DNA of 64,000 bases from Paraburkholderia sp. HP33-1 (GCF_021390595.1 NZ_JAJEJR010000003.1:248001-312000); one strand, 5' to 3'. Shown: positions 9,223 through 18,451, numbered from the stretch's first letter. The notes: generated by a model from the sequence alone, not told the origin. Made by a program: numbers and translations.

Positions 9223-9856
9223 TTCTTGTATATCTCTATTTACGATCTGGAAAACGGGAGCCTGGAATCATGACCAAGTCCGGCATTTTTTCGTTGTCCC
9301 CGGAGAGGAGAGTCACCGGGCAGGGCCGCGCGGAAAAATCGCGCCGCCCTACCCCGATTCTTCAGTTTTTGTTTCGAGACGCAATCAGACAATGCCGATT
9401 GTCATTTTCAGGACATCATGGGTGCTTCGTGCCATCGTTTGTCGGCCATCTATACAGCGCGCCTTCGCGAGCAACCGCCTGATCTCGCCGTATTCGCTGA
9501 CGACCGCAGGAGTCGGCGTCAGCTACTTGCCCGCGCAGTAGTTCGCCGATTCCGTTCGGCAAGGCGAACTCACGCTACGGCATTCGCAGCCGGAACTGCC
9601 GCCGGTGCGGTACTGCGCGGTCTATCGCAGCGACGGGCCGCTTCGCGAGTCTCACGCGCGTGTTCCGCGATTTTTGAAGCCGGAGTTTCATCCGCGGCCC
9701 CCACTTCCGAACAAAGACAAAACGGGCGATTTTTGGAGTGCTAGGATGACGCGCGCAACCCGACGTGTTCTGCGAAACGACACTGCCGGGTTGCGCACAC
9801 GATGGTGAAATCGTTGCGCTGTGTAGCCTGATACTCAATTACGAAGGAGACACCCA
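9223..9856. other. Stretch without an intact gene, containing a lysR remnant
   Basis: About 630 bases between the autotransporter start and the binding-protein gene. The right-hand part contains the lysR C-terminal remnant (9461-9688). The first ~230 bases should contain the autotransporter promoter reading leftward, but I see no convincing -35/-10 pair. The last ~30 bases carry the AAGGAGA ribosome site of the binding-protein gene. Confidence 0.5.
9461..9688 (+). pseudogene. C-terminal remnant of a LysR-type regulator, with in-frame stop
   Basis: One frame reads AFASNRLISPYSLTTAGVGV then SYLPAQ, a TAG stop at 9539-9541, and then FADSVRQGELTL, PPVRYCAVYRSDGPL and RFLKPEF. These match the effector-binding end of LysR-type regulators, where SxGxGVSYLP and the proline-tyrosine AVYR strand are typical. 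The DNA-binding N-terminus and most of the effector domain are absent, and the premature stop confirms decay. It may have once controlled the neighbouring transporter gene. Confidence 0.75.
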
Positions 9857-10657
9857 ATGAAACTTTCGAACCTGCTTATAAGCGCGCTGGCGCTCTCTGC
9901 CTTCAGCTTCACCGCGGTCGCGGCCCATGCCGAAGATCTGCTCGACTCGGTCAAACAGGCCGGAGTCCTGAAGATCGGGCTCGAAGGCACCTATCCGCCG
10001 TTCGACTCGCGCAACAAGGACGGTGAGCTCGAAGGCTTCGACGTCGATGTCGCGAAGGCCGTGGCAGCCAGGCTCGGCGTGAAGCCGGTGTTCATTCCTA
10101 CCGAGTGGAGCGGCATTATCGCGGCGTTGCAAAGCGGAAAATTCGACGTGATCATCAATCAGGTCACCATTACGCCGCAACGCAAGCAGATTCTCGCTTT
10201 CAGCCAGCCGTACACGTACTCGGCCGCGCAGCTGATCCAGCGCGCAGACGACAAGCGCGAGTTCAAGTCGCTGGACGAATTCAAGGGCGACAAGAAGATC
10301 GGCGTGACGCTCGGTACCAACTACGACCAGATGGCGCGCGCCGTGCCGGGCATCAACGTGCTGACTTATCCCGGCGCGCCCGAGAAGCTGCGCGATCTCG
10401 CCGCGAAGCGTATCGACGCGACGATCGACGACCGGCTGATGCTGCCGTATATCATCAAGAACTCGCAGTTGCCTCTGCGTACGGGCGCGGTGCTCAAAGG
10501 CGCCGATCAGGAAATGGGCATCCCGTTCCGCAAGGACAATCCCAAGTTCGCGAAAGCCCTCGACGATGCGCTGACCCAACTGAAGCAGGACGGCACGCTG
10601 AAGAAGATCTCGATCCATTGGTTCGGCACGGATGTGACGCAGCCTATTGCACAGTAA
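9857..10657 (+). CDS. Amino-acid-type ABC transporter substrate-binding protein
   Basis: 266 residues. A signal peptide ends at AAHAE near residue 25, followed by a family 3 solute-binding fold: VLKIGLEGTYPPFDSRNKDG and GFDVDVAKAVAARLG (the family signature), then VIINQVTITPQRKQILAFS and the second-lobe segments. Such periplasmic proteins capture polar amino acids or cystine and deliver them to a membrane permease and ATPase. The ribosome site AAGGAGA precedes ATG 9857. No permease or ATPase gene is adjacent on either side. The protein must therefore use a transporter encoded elsewhere, or be a relic of a broken operon, which the nearby lysR remnant would fit. The ligand cannot be told from sequence. 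Confidence 0.9.
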   Translation: MKLSNLLISALALSAFSFTAVAAHAEDLLDSVKQAGVLKIGLEGTYPPFDSRNKDGELEGFDVDVAKAVAARLGVKPVFIPTEWSGIIAALQSGKFDVIINQVTITPQRKQILAFSQPYTYSAAQLIQRADDKREFKSLDEFKGDKKIGVTLGTNYDQMARAVPGINVLTYPGAPEKLRDLAAKRIDATIDDRLMLPYIIKNSQLPLRTGAVLKGADQEMGIPFRKDNPKFAKALDDALTQLKQDGTLKKISIHWFGTDVTQPIAQ

Positions 10658-11018
10658 TTTTTTCGTAGTTCTCGCGTACCTGCGCCGACTTTCCGAATCG
10701 CCGGCGCAGGTACGTCGCTTGCTCGACGAGCGGTTTCTTCCGCGCAATCGCTCGCTATCAACGCTTCCATTGCTTCGAATCACGAAGCACGCGCAAATCC
10801 GCCATTGCGCGCATCGTCCCCTTCGTTCATCACGTTCCGTGCGTCATGCTGAGTGCATACAGGATGTGCTGCGTCGCAGTTGCCTGCTGCTGCGAAAGCG
10901 TGCGATGCTTTCGGGGCCATTAAACCGGCCGTCTCGTGTCGGACTCGCATGCCGCCGGGAGACGGCATCGAATGGCATGCGAAGAGACCAGTGAAATGCC
11001 CACAACCTTGGAGGCATC
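10658..11018. other. Gene-free stretch upstream of trehalase
   Basis: About 360 bases. Beyond the hairpin at 10675-10714, the only clear element is the TTGGAGG ribosome site just before 11019. A shorter 8-bp inverted pair (GCCGTCTC near 10928 and GAGACGGC near 10960) could be a regulatory hairpin in the trehalase leader. No coding frame is supported. Confidence 0.45.
10675..10714 (+). terminator. Putative terminator after the binding-protein gene
   Basis: A perfect 13-bp inverted repeat (CGTACCTGCGCCG at 10675-10687, CGGCGCAGGTACG at 10702-10714) with a 14-base loop starts 18 bases after the stop codon. A T-run lies before the stem rather than after it, so the efficiency on the plus strand is uncertain. 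Confidence 0.6.
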
Positions 11019-12695
11019 ATGAGCATTCCGTCACTGTCTCGCACCCCCGCCGTATCCAACCCGCATCGTTCCTCCAGCCCAGATCAGTACTTCATGCCGC
11101 CGTGGTCTCCGATCACGATCGGCATCGCATGCGTCGCCACGCTCGTCTTCGCGTCCGCAAGCTGTCTGGCCGATACCCAGGTGGGCGCCCCGCTGCCGCC
11201 TGCGCCCGATATTCTGTATGGCGATCTGTTCGTTGCCGTGCAAACCGCGCAGATCTTCAGCGACCAGAAGACGTTCGTCGACGCGACGCCGAACGGCAGC
11301 CCCGCCGCGATCGTGCAGTTGTACGAAACGCAGAAGAACCAGCCGGGCTTTTCGCTGCAGACCTTTGTCAACCAGTACTTCACGCCTCCACCCGATCAGA
11401 GCATCACGCCGCCGCCAAACCAGAGTCTGCGCGAGCACATCGACTGGCTGTGGTCCGGCCTCACGCGCACGACGACGAGCGTGCCCGACTACAGCTCGCT
11501 GATCCCGATGCCCAAACCATACGTCGTGCCCGGTGGCCGCTTTCGCGAAGGCTACTACTGGGATACCTATTTCACGATGCTCGGTCTGCAGGAATCCGGA
11601 CGGGAAGATCTCGTCGACGACATGCTCGACAATTTCGCGTACATGATCGACACGTTCGGGCATATTCCGAACGGCAATCGCACGTACTATCTGAGCCGCT
11701 CGCAGCCGCCCTTCTATTCGTACATGGTCGAGCTTGCGGCGCAGAAGGAAGGCAATACGGTTTATCAGAAGTACCTGCCCGAGTTGCGCAAGGAGTACGC
11801 GTACTGGATGCAGGGTGCGACCAGCACGCCGCGCGGCGGCGCGACGCGCAATGTGGTCGTGCTCAACGACGGCACCGTGCTGAACCGCTACTGGGACGAA
11901 CTGGACACGCCGCGCGACGAGTCCTATCTCGAGGATATACAGACAGCGAAGCAGGCAAGCGGCCGGCCTGCCAACCAGGTCTATCGCGATCTGCGCGCGA
12001 CCGCTGAAAGCGGCTGGGATTTCAGCTCGCGCTGGTTCGGCGACAACCAGACGCTCGCCACGGTGCGAACGACATCGATCGTCCCTGTCGATCTGAACAG
12101 CCTGTTGTTCCATCTCGAGACGACGATCGCGCGCGGCTGCTCGGTGACACGCGACTTCGGCTGCGTCGCGCAGTTCATCGGCCACGCGGCGCGGCGCGCG
12201 GAAGGCATCAACCGCTATCTGTGGAATAGCAACGGCTACTACGGCGACTACGACTGGCAACTGCGCAAGGCACGGGACAACCAGACGCCGGCGATGCTGT
12301 ATCCGTTGATGGCCGGTGTGGCGTGGCCCGAGCGCGCGTGGAAGACCGCGCAGACCGTGCAGAACGTGCTGCTCAAGCAAGGCGGCCTCGCGACGTCGAT
12401 CTATGACACCACGCAGCAATGGGATGCACCGAACGGTTGGGCGCCGTTGCACTGGATCGCGATTCAGGGCCTCAAGCGCTATGGACGCGCGGACCTCGCG
12501 AAGCCGATCGGCACGCGCTTTCTCGCGGACGTGGAAAACGTCTACAAGACGCAGCAGAAGCTCGTCGAGAAGTACGTCGTAGAAGGTGCGGGAGAAGGCG
12601 GCGGAGGGGGTGGCGAGTACCCGTTGCAGGACGGCTTCGGCTGGACCAATGGCGTGACGTTGATGCTTCTCGATCTGTACGGAAATGGGCAGTGA
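11019..12695 (+). CDS. treA: Periplasmic alpha,alpha-trehalase, glycoside hydrolase family 37
   Basis: 558 residues. The extended N-terminus holds a hydrophobic export segment ([20 protein letters not shown], about residues 32-51). Both trehalase signatures are intact: [15 protein letters not shown] beginning at residue 171 and [11 protein letters not shown] beginning at residue 466. The glycine-rich loop [10 protein letters not shown] near the C-terminus is also typical. The enzyme inverts and hydrolyses trehalose to two glucose molecules, here in the periplasm, allowing use of external trehalose or disposal of osmoprotectant. TTGGAGGCATC gives a strong ribosome site for ATG 11019. The gene stands alone, with hairpins on both sides, so it is probably monocistronic. 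Export may be Sec-dependent; the leader is unusually long. Confidence 0.93.
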   Translation: MSIPSLSRTPAVSNPHRSSSPDQYFMPPWSPITIGIACVATLVFASASCLADTQVGAPLPPAPDILYGDLFVAVQTAQIFSDQKTFVDATPNGSPAAIVQLYETQKNQPGFSLQTFVNQYFTPPPDQSITPPPNQSLREHIDWLWSGLTRTTTSVPDYSSLIPMPKPYVVPGGRFREGYYWDTYFTMLGLQESGREDLVDDMLDNFAYMIDTFGHIPNGNRTYYLSRSQPPFYSYMVELAAQKEGNTVYQKYLPELRKEYAYWMQGATSTPRGGATRNVVVLNDGTVLNRYWDELDTPRDESYLEDIQTAKQASGRPANQVYRDLRATAESGWDFSSRWFGDNQTLATVRTTSIVPVDLNSLLFHLETTIARGCSVTRDFGCVAQFIGHAARRAEGINRYLWNSNGYYGDYDWQLRKARDNQTPAMLYPLMAGVAWPERAWKTAQTVQNVLLKQGGLATSIYDTTQQWDAPNGWAPLHWIAIQGLKRYGRADLAKPIGTRFLADVENVYKTQQKLVEKYVVEGAGEGGGGGGEYPLQDGFGWTNGVTLMLLDLYGNGQ

Positions 12696-12715
12696 GTCGC
12701 TGGATCGTGACGGAG

Positions 12716-12742
12716 GAACCGCCGGCTTTGCGCCGGCGGTTC
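12716..12742 (+). terminator. Terminator after trehalase
   Basis: An 11-bp perfect stem (GAACCGCCGGC at 12716-12726, GCCGGCGGTTC at 12732-12742) with a 5-base loop, 20 bases after the treA stop and followed by GTTAAATT. The compact GC stem makes this one of the clearest terminators in the window. Confidence 0.75.
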
Positions 12743-13246
12743 GTTAAATTGAAATGCGGCGGTTACATTTTTAATTCTATTGAAAACGCATTTTTACCGG
12801 TTGAATTTACCATTTAATAATATTTTTCACGCGAAAATAATTCCGATCAACCTAACCACGAGAAATCGCAGTCGAGCGCTCGTATTCAATGCGACCTAGA
12901 TAAATCAGGTCCGCACTTTTCTGCCCCCACGTTACCGCAAGCGCCCCAGTACTGCATCGCCACGCCCTAGTCTCGCCGGTGCGTCATCTCTATGCCGAAT
13001 CGCATAATCGCCGCTTGATCCTTGACAAGACCTTATTTCGCATCCTATTTTCATTTTTGTCGTAATTATCGGAAAGATTCAATTTTTAAATTCCTCTTGA
13101 AATGTCGAGCCAAATCGACAGGGAATTCCTTTGGCCATTCAATAGAAAATTACGGAAAGCAAATAGAAATATCAATGCAGGTGTTTTGAATTAATGCATT
13201 GGGAAAAGCGGTCTTTGCGTAGCGGTATCACTCACCAGGGAACGTG
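12743..13246. other. A+T-rich gene-free stretch upstream of the S10 peptidase
   Basis: About 500 bases, conspicuously richer in A and T than the rest of the window, with many short A and T runs (for example around 12770-12840 and 13040-13190). No coding frame is supported. Such DNA is typical of silenced or strongly regulated promoters bound by H-NS-like proteins; that role is inferred. It holds a candidate promoter at 13022-13051. Confidence 0.6.
13022..13051 (+). promoter_or_regulatory. Candidate sigma-70 promoter for the S10 peptidase gene
   Basis: A perfect -35 hexamer TTGACA (13022-13027) is followed, 18 bases later, by TATTTT (13046-13051), four of six matches to the -10 consensus. It lies in A+T-rich DNA about 195 bases before the start codon, which implies a long leader. 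Assigned by eye only. Confidence 0.4.
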
Positions 13247-15082
13247 ATGAAACCAGACAGAAGGAATACTGACGATGGTCGCGTCCGTCGTCATGGCCGA
13301 CTAGCCGCGCTATGCGCGACGACGCTCGGATTCGTCATCCTCTCGGGGTGCGGCGGCAGCGAAGGTGGTCCGTCGGCGTCTGCGGTACCGAGCAGCATGG
13401 CGCAGGTCGCCAATCAGGCGCAAGCTGCGTCCGCGCCTCAGACGCCGTCCGCGAATCAGCCCTACACCGATCTCACCTCCTATTCGACGAGCGCGGCGTC
13501 CGGCATCGCCGCATCGCTGGTCGCGGAGAAAGCGGCGATCATGCATTATCAATGGACGTCCGGCAGCACCACCGTCAACTACACGACGACCACCGGTCAC
13601 CTGATCGCAATGGATCTGACCAGCGGCGCACCGGAAGCGACGATGTCCTACGTCGCCTACACGGCGCCGAGCACGAATGGCAAGCCGCGCCCGGTCACGT
13701 TCGTCTATAACGGCGGCCCGGGCTCTTCGTCGATCTGGCTGCGTCTCGGATCGTTCGCGCCGACCCGCGTCGCCACCACCGATCCGCTGCTGAACGGCAC
13801 CAGCTGGCCGAACTTCCCGCTCGTGAACAACACCGAGAGCCTGATCGACACGACCGACCTCGTGTTCATCGATCCTCCAGGCACGGGCCTCTCGGAAGCG
13901 ATCCTGCCGAACACGAACCAGACCTACTGGAGCACCGATGCGGACGCCAATATCATGCGCGACTTCATCGTCCGTTACCTGACGGTCAATTCGCGCAGCA
14001 GCTCGCCGATTTATCTGTACGGCGAATCGTACGGCACGCCTCGCACCGACATTCTCGCGCTCGCGCTTGAATCGGCCGGTGTGCATCTGACGGGGGTCAC
14101 GCTGCAGTCTTCGATCCTGAACTACTTCGCCGATGCAATCGAGGCGGTGGCCATCACGGGTTCGACCGCTCAGCTCGCGCTCGAAACCGATACGCTCGCC
14201 GGCTACATGCCGGGCTATGCCGCGGTCGCGGCGTACTACAACCAGGTATCGCCAACGCCCGCGAATCAGGCGCTCTACGCGCTTCGTAGCGAGGTGTTCG
14301 TGTCTGCCAACTACAACCTGTTCAAGAATTATTCGTTGTACTGGACATTGAGCCAACTCGGCGCACCCACTTACGCGGGACCGCCGAACTTCCCGCCGAC
14401 GTGGCTCGAGAAGGTCTGGGACGCCGAATCCGGGCTCACGTTGCAGGCGATGCAAGGCTACTTCAACATCAATCCGTTCAACATCACGCTGGTGCCGGGC
14501 TCGACGATTGGCCGCTACGACGGGCGCGTGTCGTTACCGAACTCGGATACGCGTCTGCAGAGCGATGGCGACCCGTCGGACATCCTGATCTCGCTGCCGT
14601 TCACCAATGCGTTGGCGACGCAGATGCCGGATTACCTCGGCTACACGGCGCCGAACGCGGCGTACCAGCCGCTGAACGACGCGATCATTCAGGTATGGGA
14701 CTTCTCGCACGCTGGCCAGCCCTTGCCCGACACGATCCCCGATCTGCTTGGCGCGCTGAAGCTGAATCCGCAGCTGAAGGTACTGTCGGAAAACGGCTTT
14801 CACGATCTCGCCACGCCGTTCTTCAATACCGAGAAGCAGCTCGCGCGGCTAAAGACTGTTCAGGGTCTCAACCCGAATCTGCAGGTCAACTTCTTCCAGG
14901 GCGGACATATGATTTATCTGGATGACGTGGCGCGCCCGCAAATGAAGGCGGATCTCGCGGCCTTCTATGGCGGCGCACCGATAGCAGGCGCACTCACGCT
15001 CGCGACGCTGCCGCAGCCGTGGGCCGACGAAGCGCCAGCCGGTACGCCGACGAGCGAGGCGGTCGCCGCGGCCGCGCCCTGA
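13247..15082 (+). CDS. Peptidase S10 (serine carboxypeptidase) lipoprotein
   Basis: 611 residues. The N-terminus has a basic stretch, a hydrophobic core and a lipobox (VILSGC), predicting an envelope lipoprotein. S10 features are complete: the NGGPGSSS oxyanion segment, the nucleophile in YGESYGTPR (Ser261), the aspartate in NGFHDLATPFF (Asp520) and the histidine in GGHMIYLDD (His554). Enzymes of this family remove C-terminal amino acids from peptides, generally at acidic pH. ATG 13247 is used; the GTG immediately before it (13244) is an alternative, and AGGGA precedes both. The C-terminus is alanine-rich. A small EF-hand-like protein gene follows 51 bases later. Use in scavenging external peptides is an inference from location. 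Confidence 0.9.
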   Translation: MKPDRRNTDDGRVRRHGRLAALCATTLGFVILSGCGGSEGGPSASAVPSSMAQVANQAQAASAPQTPSANQPYTDLTSYSTSAASGIAASLVAEKAAIMHYQWTSGSTTVNYTTTTGHLIAMDLTSGAPEATMSYVAYTAPSTNGKPRPVTFVYNGGPGSSSIWLRLGSFAPTRVATTDPLLNGTSWPNFPLVNNTESLIDTTDLVFIDPPGTGLSEAILPNTNQTYWSTDADANIMRDFIVRYLTVNSRSSSPIYLYGESYGTPRTDILALALESAGVHLTGVTLQSSILNYFADAIEAVAITGSTAQLALETDTLAGYMPGYAAVAAYYNQVSPTPANQALYALRSEVFVSANYNLFKNYSLYWTLSQLGAPTYAGPPNFPPTWLEKVWDAESGLTLQAMQGYFNINPFNITLVPGSTIGRYDGRVSLPNSDTRLQSDGDPSDILISLPFTNALATQMPDYLGYTAPNAAYQPLNDAIIQVWDFSHAGQPLPDTIPDLLGALKLNPQLKVLSENGFHDLATPFFNTEKQLARLKTVQGLNPNLQVNFFQGGHMIYLDDVARPQMKADLAAFYGGAPIAGALTLATLPQPWADEAPAGTPTSEAVAAAAP

Positions 15083-15133
15083 TTGATGGTGGTTTCGCTT
15101 CGCGCGAGACCCTCCGACTACTCTCTATGGCGA

Positions 15134-15529
15134 ATGATCATGTCTTCAATCGATATCTTGCGACGTACGCTGGCGTCGATCGTCCTCGGTGTGGTCGTCG
15201 GCAGCGCTCACGCGCTGCCGCCCCAGCCGGTGGCGCCCGTCACGCTACCCAACGGCGGACACGGCGTGGACGGTCCGTTCTTTCCTCGTAACCGTGCTAC
15301 CGCTGTCGCGCCGACAACCGGCTCGACGCTGCAGCAGCAGGCTCAGCAGCGTGTCGAGAACCGGCTGGGCGCGAACTCCGTGCTCAGCAACGGCTCGTCG
15401 ATTACCAAGGCCCAGGCGCAAAGCAATGGGCTCGGCTATATCGCGAAGCATTTTGACGAGATCGATACCGCGCATTCGGGCCGTGTGACATTGAACGACG
15501 TCAGGCAGTATCTGCTGCAGCATCAGTAG
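15134..15529 (+). CDS. Small secreted protein with one EF-hand-like segment
   Basis: About 131 residues starting at ATG 15134 (ATG 15140 is equally possible). A signal peptide is seen (LASIVLGVVVGSAHA). The mature part has a proline-rich start, a glutamine/serine-rich middle and one C-terminal EF-hand-like loop (FDEIDTAHSGRVTLNDVRQYL region) whose D-x-D-x-S-G spacing approximates a calcium loop. A single EF hand in a small periplasmic protein is common in Burkholderiaceae, and its function is generally unknown. It follows the S10 peptidase gene by about 50 bases on the same strand and is probably cotranscribed with it. A strong hairpin lies 23 bases after its stop. Calcium binding is inferred, not certain. 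Confidence 0.72.
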   Translation: MIMSSIDILRRTLASIVLGVVVGSAHALPPQPVAPVTLPNGGHGVDGPFFPRNRATAVAPTTGSTLQQQAQQRVENRLGANSVLSNGSSITKAQAQSNGLGYIAKHFDEIDTAHSGRVTLNDVRQYLLQHQ

Positions 15530-15552
15530 TGATGGTCCATTAGCACGGCATG

Positions 15553-15596
15553 ACGGCCGACGGTGCGTTGCGATCGTGCGACGTGCCGTCGGCCGT
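15553..15596. terminator. Strong bidirectional hairpin between convergent genes
   Basis: The arms ACGGCCGACGG (15553-15563) and CCGTCGGCCGT (15586-15596) pair perfectly. Pairing can continue inward with a few G-U pairs almost to a small GATCGT loop. It lies between the stops of the EF-hand-like gene (15529) and the VOC gene (15635), so it can end transcription from both sides. Confidence 0.7.
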
Positions 15597-15634
15597 ACCC
15601 GCACCGTGCGGCTGTGATGACGCTTCCCTGACGC

Positions 15635-16048
15635 TCACTTCCCCGCAGGCGCCTGGATCATCTTCCATCCATTGCCCGCGGGATCACGAAAGCCCGCATC
15701 GACGCTGCCGAAACGATCCACCGGCTCCTGCGTGAATTCCACGCCACGCGCCTTCCACTGCTCGTAGCTCGCGCGACAGTCGGCAACGGACAGCACCAAT
15801 GGCGGCATGGCGCCTTTGGCGACCATCGCGCGCAGCGTTTGCGCGGTCGCTTCATCGTGGACCGGCGGCCCGGGTGTAAACAGACCCAACTGAAAAGAGG
15901 GCTGCTCCGGATGTTGGACGGTAAGCCAGCGGTAGGCACCGTTACGTACGTCCGTGTGGACGCGAAATCCGAGTTTGTCGACGTAAAACGCAAGCGCCGC
16001 GTCCTGATCGTCGACGTATAAACCGACCACATTGATACCCTGGTTCAT
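15635..16048 (-). CDS. VOC-superfamily (glyoxalase/bleomycin-resistance-like) protein
   Basis: 137 residues forming the two beta-alpha-beta-beta-beta halves of a vicinal-oxygen-chelate fold. The first half has INVVGLYVDDQDAALAFYVD and KLGFRV, and the second ends DPAGNGWKMIQAP. Members act on or bind small molecules at a metal site in the cytoplasm; this subgroup is mostly uncharacterised. AGGGAGGAGTC gives a strong ribosome site for ATG 16048. Its first four bases overlap the stop of the upstream araC-type gene (ATGA arrangement), so the two are translationally coupled and the regulator probably governs this enzyme. The substrate is unknown. Confidence 0.85.
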   Translation of the reverse strand: MNQGINVVGLYVDDQDAALAFYVDKLGFRVHTDVRNGAYRWLTVQHPEQPSFQLGLFTPGPPVHDEATAQTLRAMVAKGAMPPLVLSVADCRASYEQWKARGVEFTQEPVDRFGSVDAGFRDPAGNGWKMIQAPAGK

Positions 16049-16566
16049 GACTCCTCCCTGGTTGAGGGCTCGACTGTATCGCCGGCCACGCGGCGGCGCT
16101 TCTCCAAAACTGCGATCGTCAGGTCCGGGCGCTGCGAGGCCTTCAGCACGCAGGCGGGCACGCGATCGAGTTCAGCCTGATTGGCGCGTGCCCGATGACG
16201 CATCTCGCTCGGGCTCAGGCCGGTGATGTCGCGAAAGATGCGCCCGAAGGTACCGAGGCTTTCCCAGCCGGTCGCGAATGCGATGTCGGTGATGCCGAGG
16301 TCGGTGTCGCGCAGCAGCGCGGTAGCCTGCTCGATGCGCCGCGTCAACAGATACCGGTGCGGCGGCAGACCGAAGGCCCGCTTGAACGAACGCGCGAAGT
16401 GTGCCTCCGACACACCGCTGATGACGGCTAAGCGCCGCACCGGCCAGGCTTCGTGCGAGGCGGCATCGATGCGGTCTTTCGCGCGCAAGAGGCGACGCAG
16501 CAGCGCCGGGTCTTCGAGCGCGTCAGTGCCGAACGGCGGGAGGTGAGGGTCAAGTGAGCGGGGCAT
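16045..16566 (-). CDS. AraC-family transcriptional regulator
   Basis: 173 residues. The DNA-binding domain of two helix-turn-helices lies at about residues 25-125 (WPVRRLAVISGVSEAHFARS, FKRAFGLPPHRYLLTRRIEQ, ITDIAFATGWESLGTFGRIF). It lacks the large N-terminal ligand domain of classic AraC; instead a ~45-residue C-terminal tail follows. Compact AraC regulators of this kind often sit next to VOC-fold genes, as here, where its stop overlaps the start of the VOC gene by four bases. A sensing role for the partner's substrate is inferred. A weak AAGGCGA ribosome site precedes ATG 16566. Confidence 0.85.
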   Translation of the reverse strand: MPRSLDPHLPPFGTDALEDPALLRRLLRAKDRIDAASHEAWPVRRLAVISGVSEAHFARSFKRAFGLPPHRYLLTRRIEQATALLRDTDLGITDIAFATGWESLGTFGRIFRDITGLSPSEMRHRARANQAELDRVPACVLKASQRPDLTIAVLEKRRRVAGDTVEPSTREES

Positions 16567-16917
16567 GAGTTCGCCTTAGTCATCGAGTGGCAGGCCTCGC
16601 GGTGATGGAAAGACGCACAAGCTGCCACCACTCGCCCCGGCCGCAACCTGAAGCCATTGTTGCATGGGTTTGCGTGAACGCTGCGTCGAAAACCGCACAA
16701 AAAATTTCCGATTTATTCATGGAGACGACAGGGACTCAATGTCGTCAGGCTGAGCGTGGGAAGCGGCGGGAAGCTCATCCTCGCGCGGCAGCTACAGGCC
16801 GCACGCGTCGAGGTAGACGTGTTTCATTCGACGGCTCGTGCGGAATATTTCGCACGGGCCGTATTCATTTCATGCACTGGGTGGGTAGGCGCGTTCGCCA
16901 TTGCCGCGACGGCCGCT
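16567..16917. other. Gene-free stretch between araC-type gene and perM-type gene
   Basis: About 350 bases. It should hold the promoter of the araC-VOC pair (A/T-rich segment around 16690-16730) and the 3' end signal of the exporter gene. No coding frame here is supported by motifs. Confidence 0.45.
16831..16862 (-). terminator. Putative terminator downstream of the PerM-like gene
   Basis: A 12-bp stem with one G-U pair (16831-16842 against 16851-16862) and an 8-base A/T-rich loop lies 55 bases beyond the stop of the minus-strand exporter gene. No U-run follows. Confidence 0.5.
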
Positions 16918-17991
16918 TCACACAGTCTGCTCGGTCTTGCCGTAAGTGAGCCGCCCGTTCTTCGACAGCAGCACCGCGAGCGGCCGTGTCATCTCGAACT
17001 CGGAAAAGATGATCGTCATGCTGACGGTGATCGGCACCGCCAGAAAGGCGCCCGGCACGCCCCACAGCGCCGACCACACCGCCATGCTCGCAAGAATCGC
17101 GAACGGGCTCAGGTTCAGCGAGTTGCCCGTCAGATACGGGTCCAGGATGTTGCCGATCACGAAGTGAATCGCGCTCAGCGACACCAGCACGACCAGGATC
17201 GAATTGAGGTCGCCGAACTGCAGCACCGACATCAGCACCGGAAACATGACCGCGAGCACCGAGCCGATGTAGGGCACATAGTTGAGCAGCGCGGTCAGCA
17301 TCGCCCACAGCCCGGCGAACTCGAGGCCGATGCTGCGCATCGCGAGCCAGCAGATCGCGCCGAGCAGCACGCCGAGAAACGTCTTCAGCGCGAGATAAGC
17401 GCCAATGCGCCTGTTGATATCGGTGACGACTCCCCTGATCCGTGCCGCGTTGGCCGAAGTGGCGGTCATGTTCGTCAGCTTCTCGCCGAATGTCCTGCGC
17501 TCGACCAGCAGAAAACTCGCGTACAGCACGATGACGAAGAGGTCGATGATCACCGATGACAGCGACGCCAGCATGCCTGTCACCATCGCCTGAATGTTCA
17601 GCTGGGTGAGCATGTTCCGCCGCAGCGACTCCCAGGTCGGCTCGCTTTCGAGGTGCAGCAGCGTCGAGATCTTGTGGATCATCAGCAGGACCGAGTCCTG
17701 GTAGCGCGGCGCGAGCGCGACGAGCGCGTCGTAGTTCGCGACGAGCATGTCGACCGCGAAGAAGATCGCGGCGCCGATCAGGAACATCGAGAGTCCGTAG
17801 CGCAACTGCTTTGGCAGTCGCGGGCCGATCACCGGAATGCGTTGCAGGAGCCGCGTAAAGTCGACCACCACGTACACCGCCATCCCACCAAATACGATCG
17901 GCACGAAAACCACGCGGCCGATATACAGCACCCAGCCCACAATCAGCAGCAGCACCACTACGTATACGGACGCTTGCAATCTGTCGGTCAT
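16918..17991 (-). CDS. AI-2E family transporter (PerM/YdiK type, UPF0118)
   Basis: 357 residues of an integral inner-membrane protein. Hydrophobic segments at the N-terminus (VYVVVLLLIVGWVLYIG, VFVPIVFGGMAVYVVV) are followed by a soluble stretch (about 90-150), then the cluster of C-terminal segments including LLNYVPYIGSVLAVMFPVLM and the conserved GNILDPYLTGNSLNLSPFAI motif of the family. Members export autoinducer-2 (TqsA) or act as sodium/proton or permease-like proteins; the substrate is not predictable here. It is transcribed alone, with a hairpin after its stop and an unassigned ~460-base region before its start. Confidence 0.88.
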   Translation of the reverse strand: MTDRLQASVYVVVLLLIVGWVLYIGRVVFVPIVFGGMAVYVVVDFTRLLQRIPVIGPRLPKQLRYGLSMFLIGAAIFFAVDMLVANYDALVALAPRYQDSVLLMIHKISTLLHLESEPTWESLRRNMLTQLNIQAMVTGMLASLSSVIIDLFVIVLYASFLLVERRTFGEKLTNMTATSANAARIRGVVTDINRRIGAYLALKTFLGVLLGAICWLAMRSIGLEFAGLWAMLTALLNYVPYIGSVLAVMFPVLMSVLQFGDLNSILVVLVSLSAIHFVIGNILDPYLTGNSLNLSPFAILASMAVWSALWGVPGAFLAVPITVSMTIIFSEFEMTRPLAVLLSKNGRLTYGKTEQTV

Positions 17992-18451
17992 CGGTCAGTG
18001 CTCCACGAATCCGCAAAGAGGTGCGCCTGGGGATCGCCCCGAGGACGAGGTCGATGGCCGCGCACGCGCCCGCCGTACGATCCGCTTACATGGCCGGTCG
18101 TGCGATGGACAGCACTGATCTTCGCACAGAACGACGACCGCCCACATTAAAAGCGCGACAGATCGTTCCGTTGGCAAACTCCAGGCCGGCACCTCGAAAT
18201 GCGCCATCAGAATGTCGCGAAACGTTGTGATGCGCCAGCTTCGCTCGGGAAACCCATCTGCTACGCTGAGTTAATTGGTTTCAACCCCTGACGTGATCCG
18301 ACGCGAGCGCCTGCGCCACGCGGTGGCAGCGCACGACCGAAATCCACGCAGCGAAACCGGCGCCGCGTGTGTCCACATGATATCTACGCACTTCTTGTGT
18401 GTGTGATATCGCCTGCACGCATCCCTCTTACCTCACGGAACGGAGTACGAG
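17992..18451. other. Gene-free divergent upstream region
   Basis: About 460 bases between the divergent exporter gene and the duplicated-domain lipoprotein gene. It must hold both promoters. TTAATTGG near 18271 is a minor A/T-rich spot, but no convincing promoter pair was identified. The GGAACGGAG element before 18452 serves as ribosome site. Confidence 0.45.

Noticed and set aside
11031..12452. A 473-codon minus-strand open frame opposite trehalase
   Set aside because: Fully antisense to both trehalase signatures; composition is that of a shadow frame.
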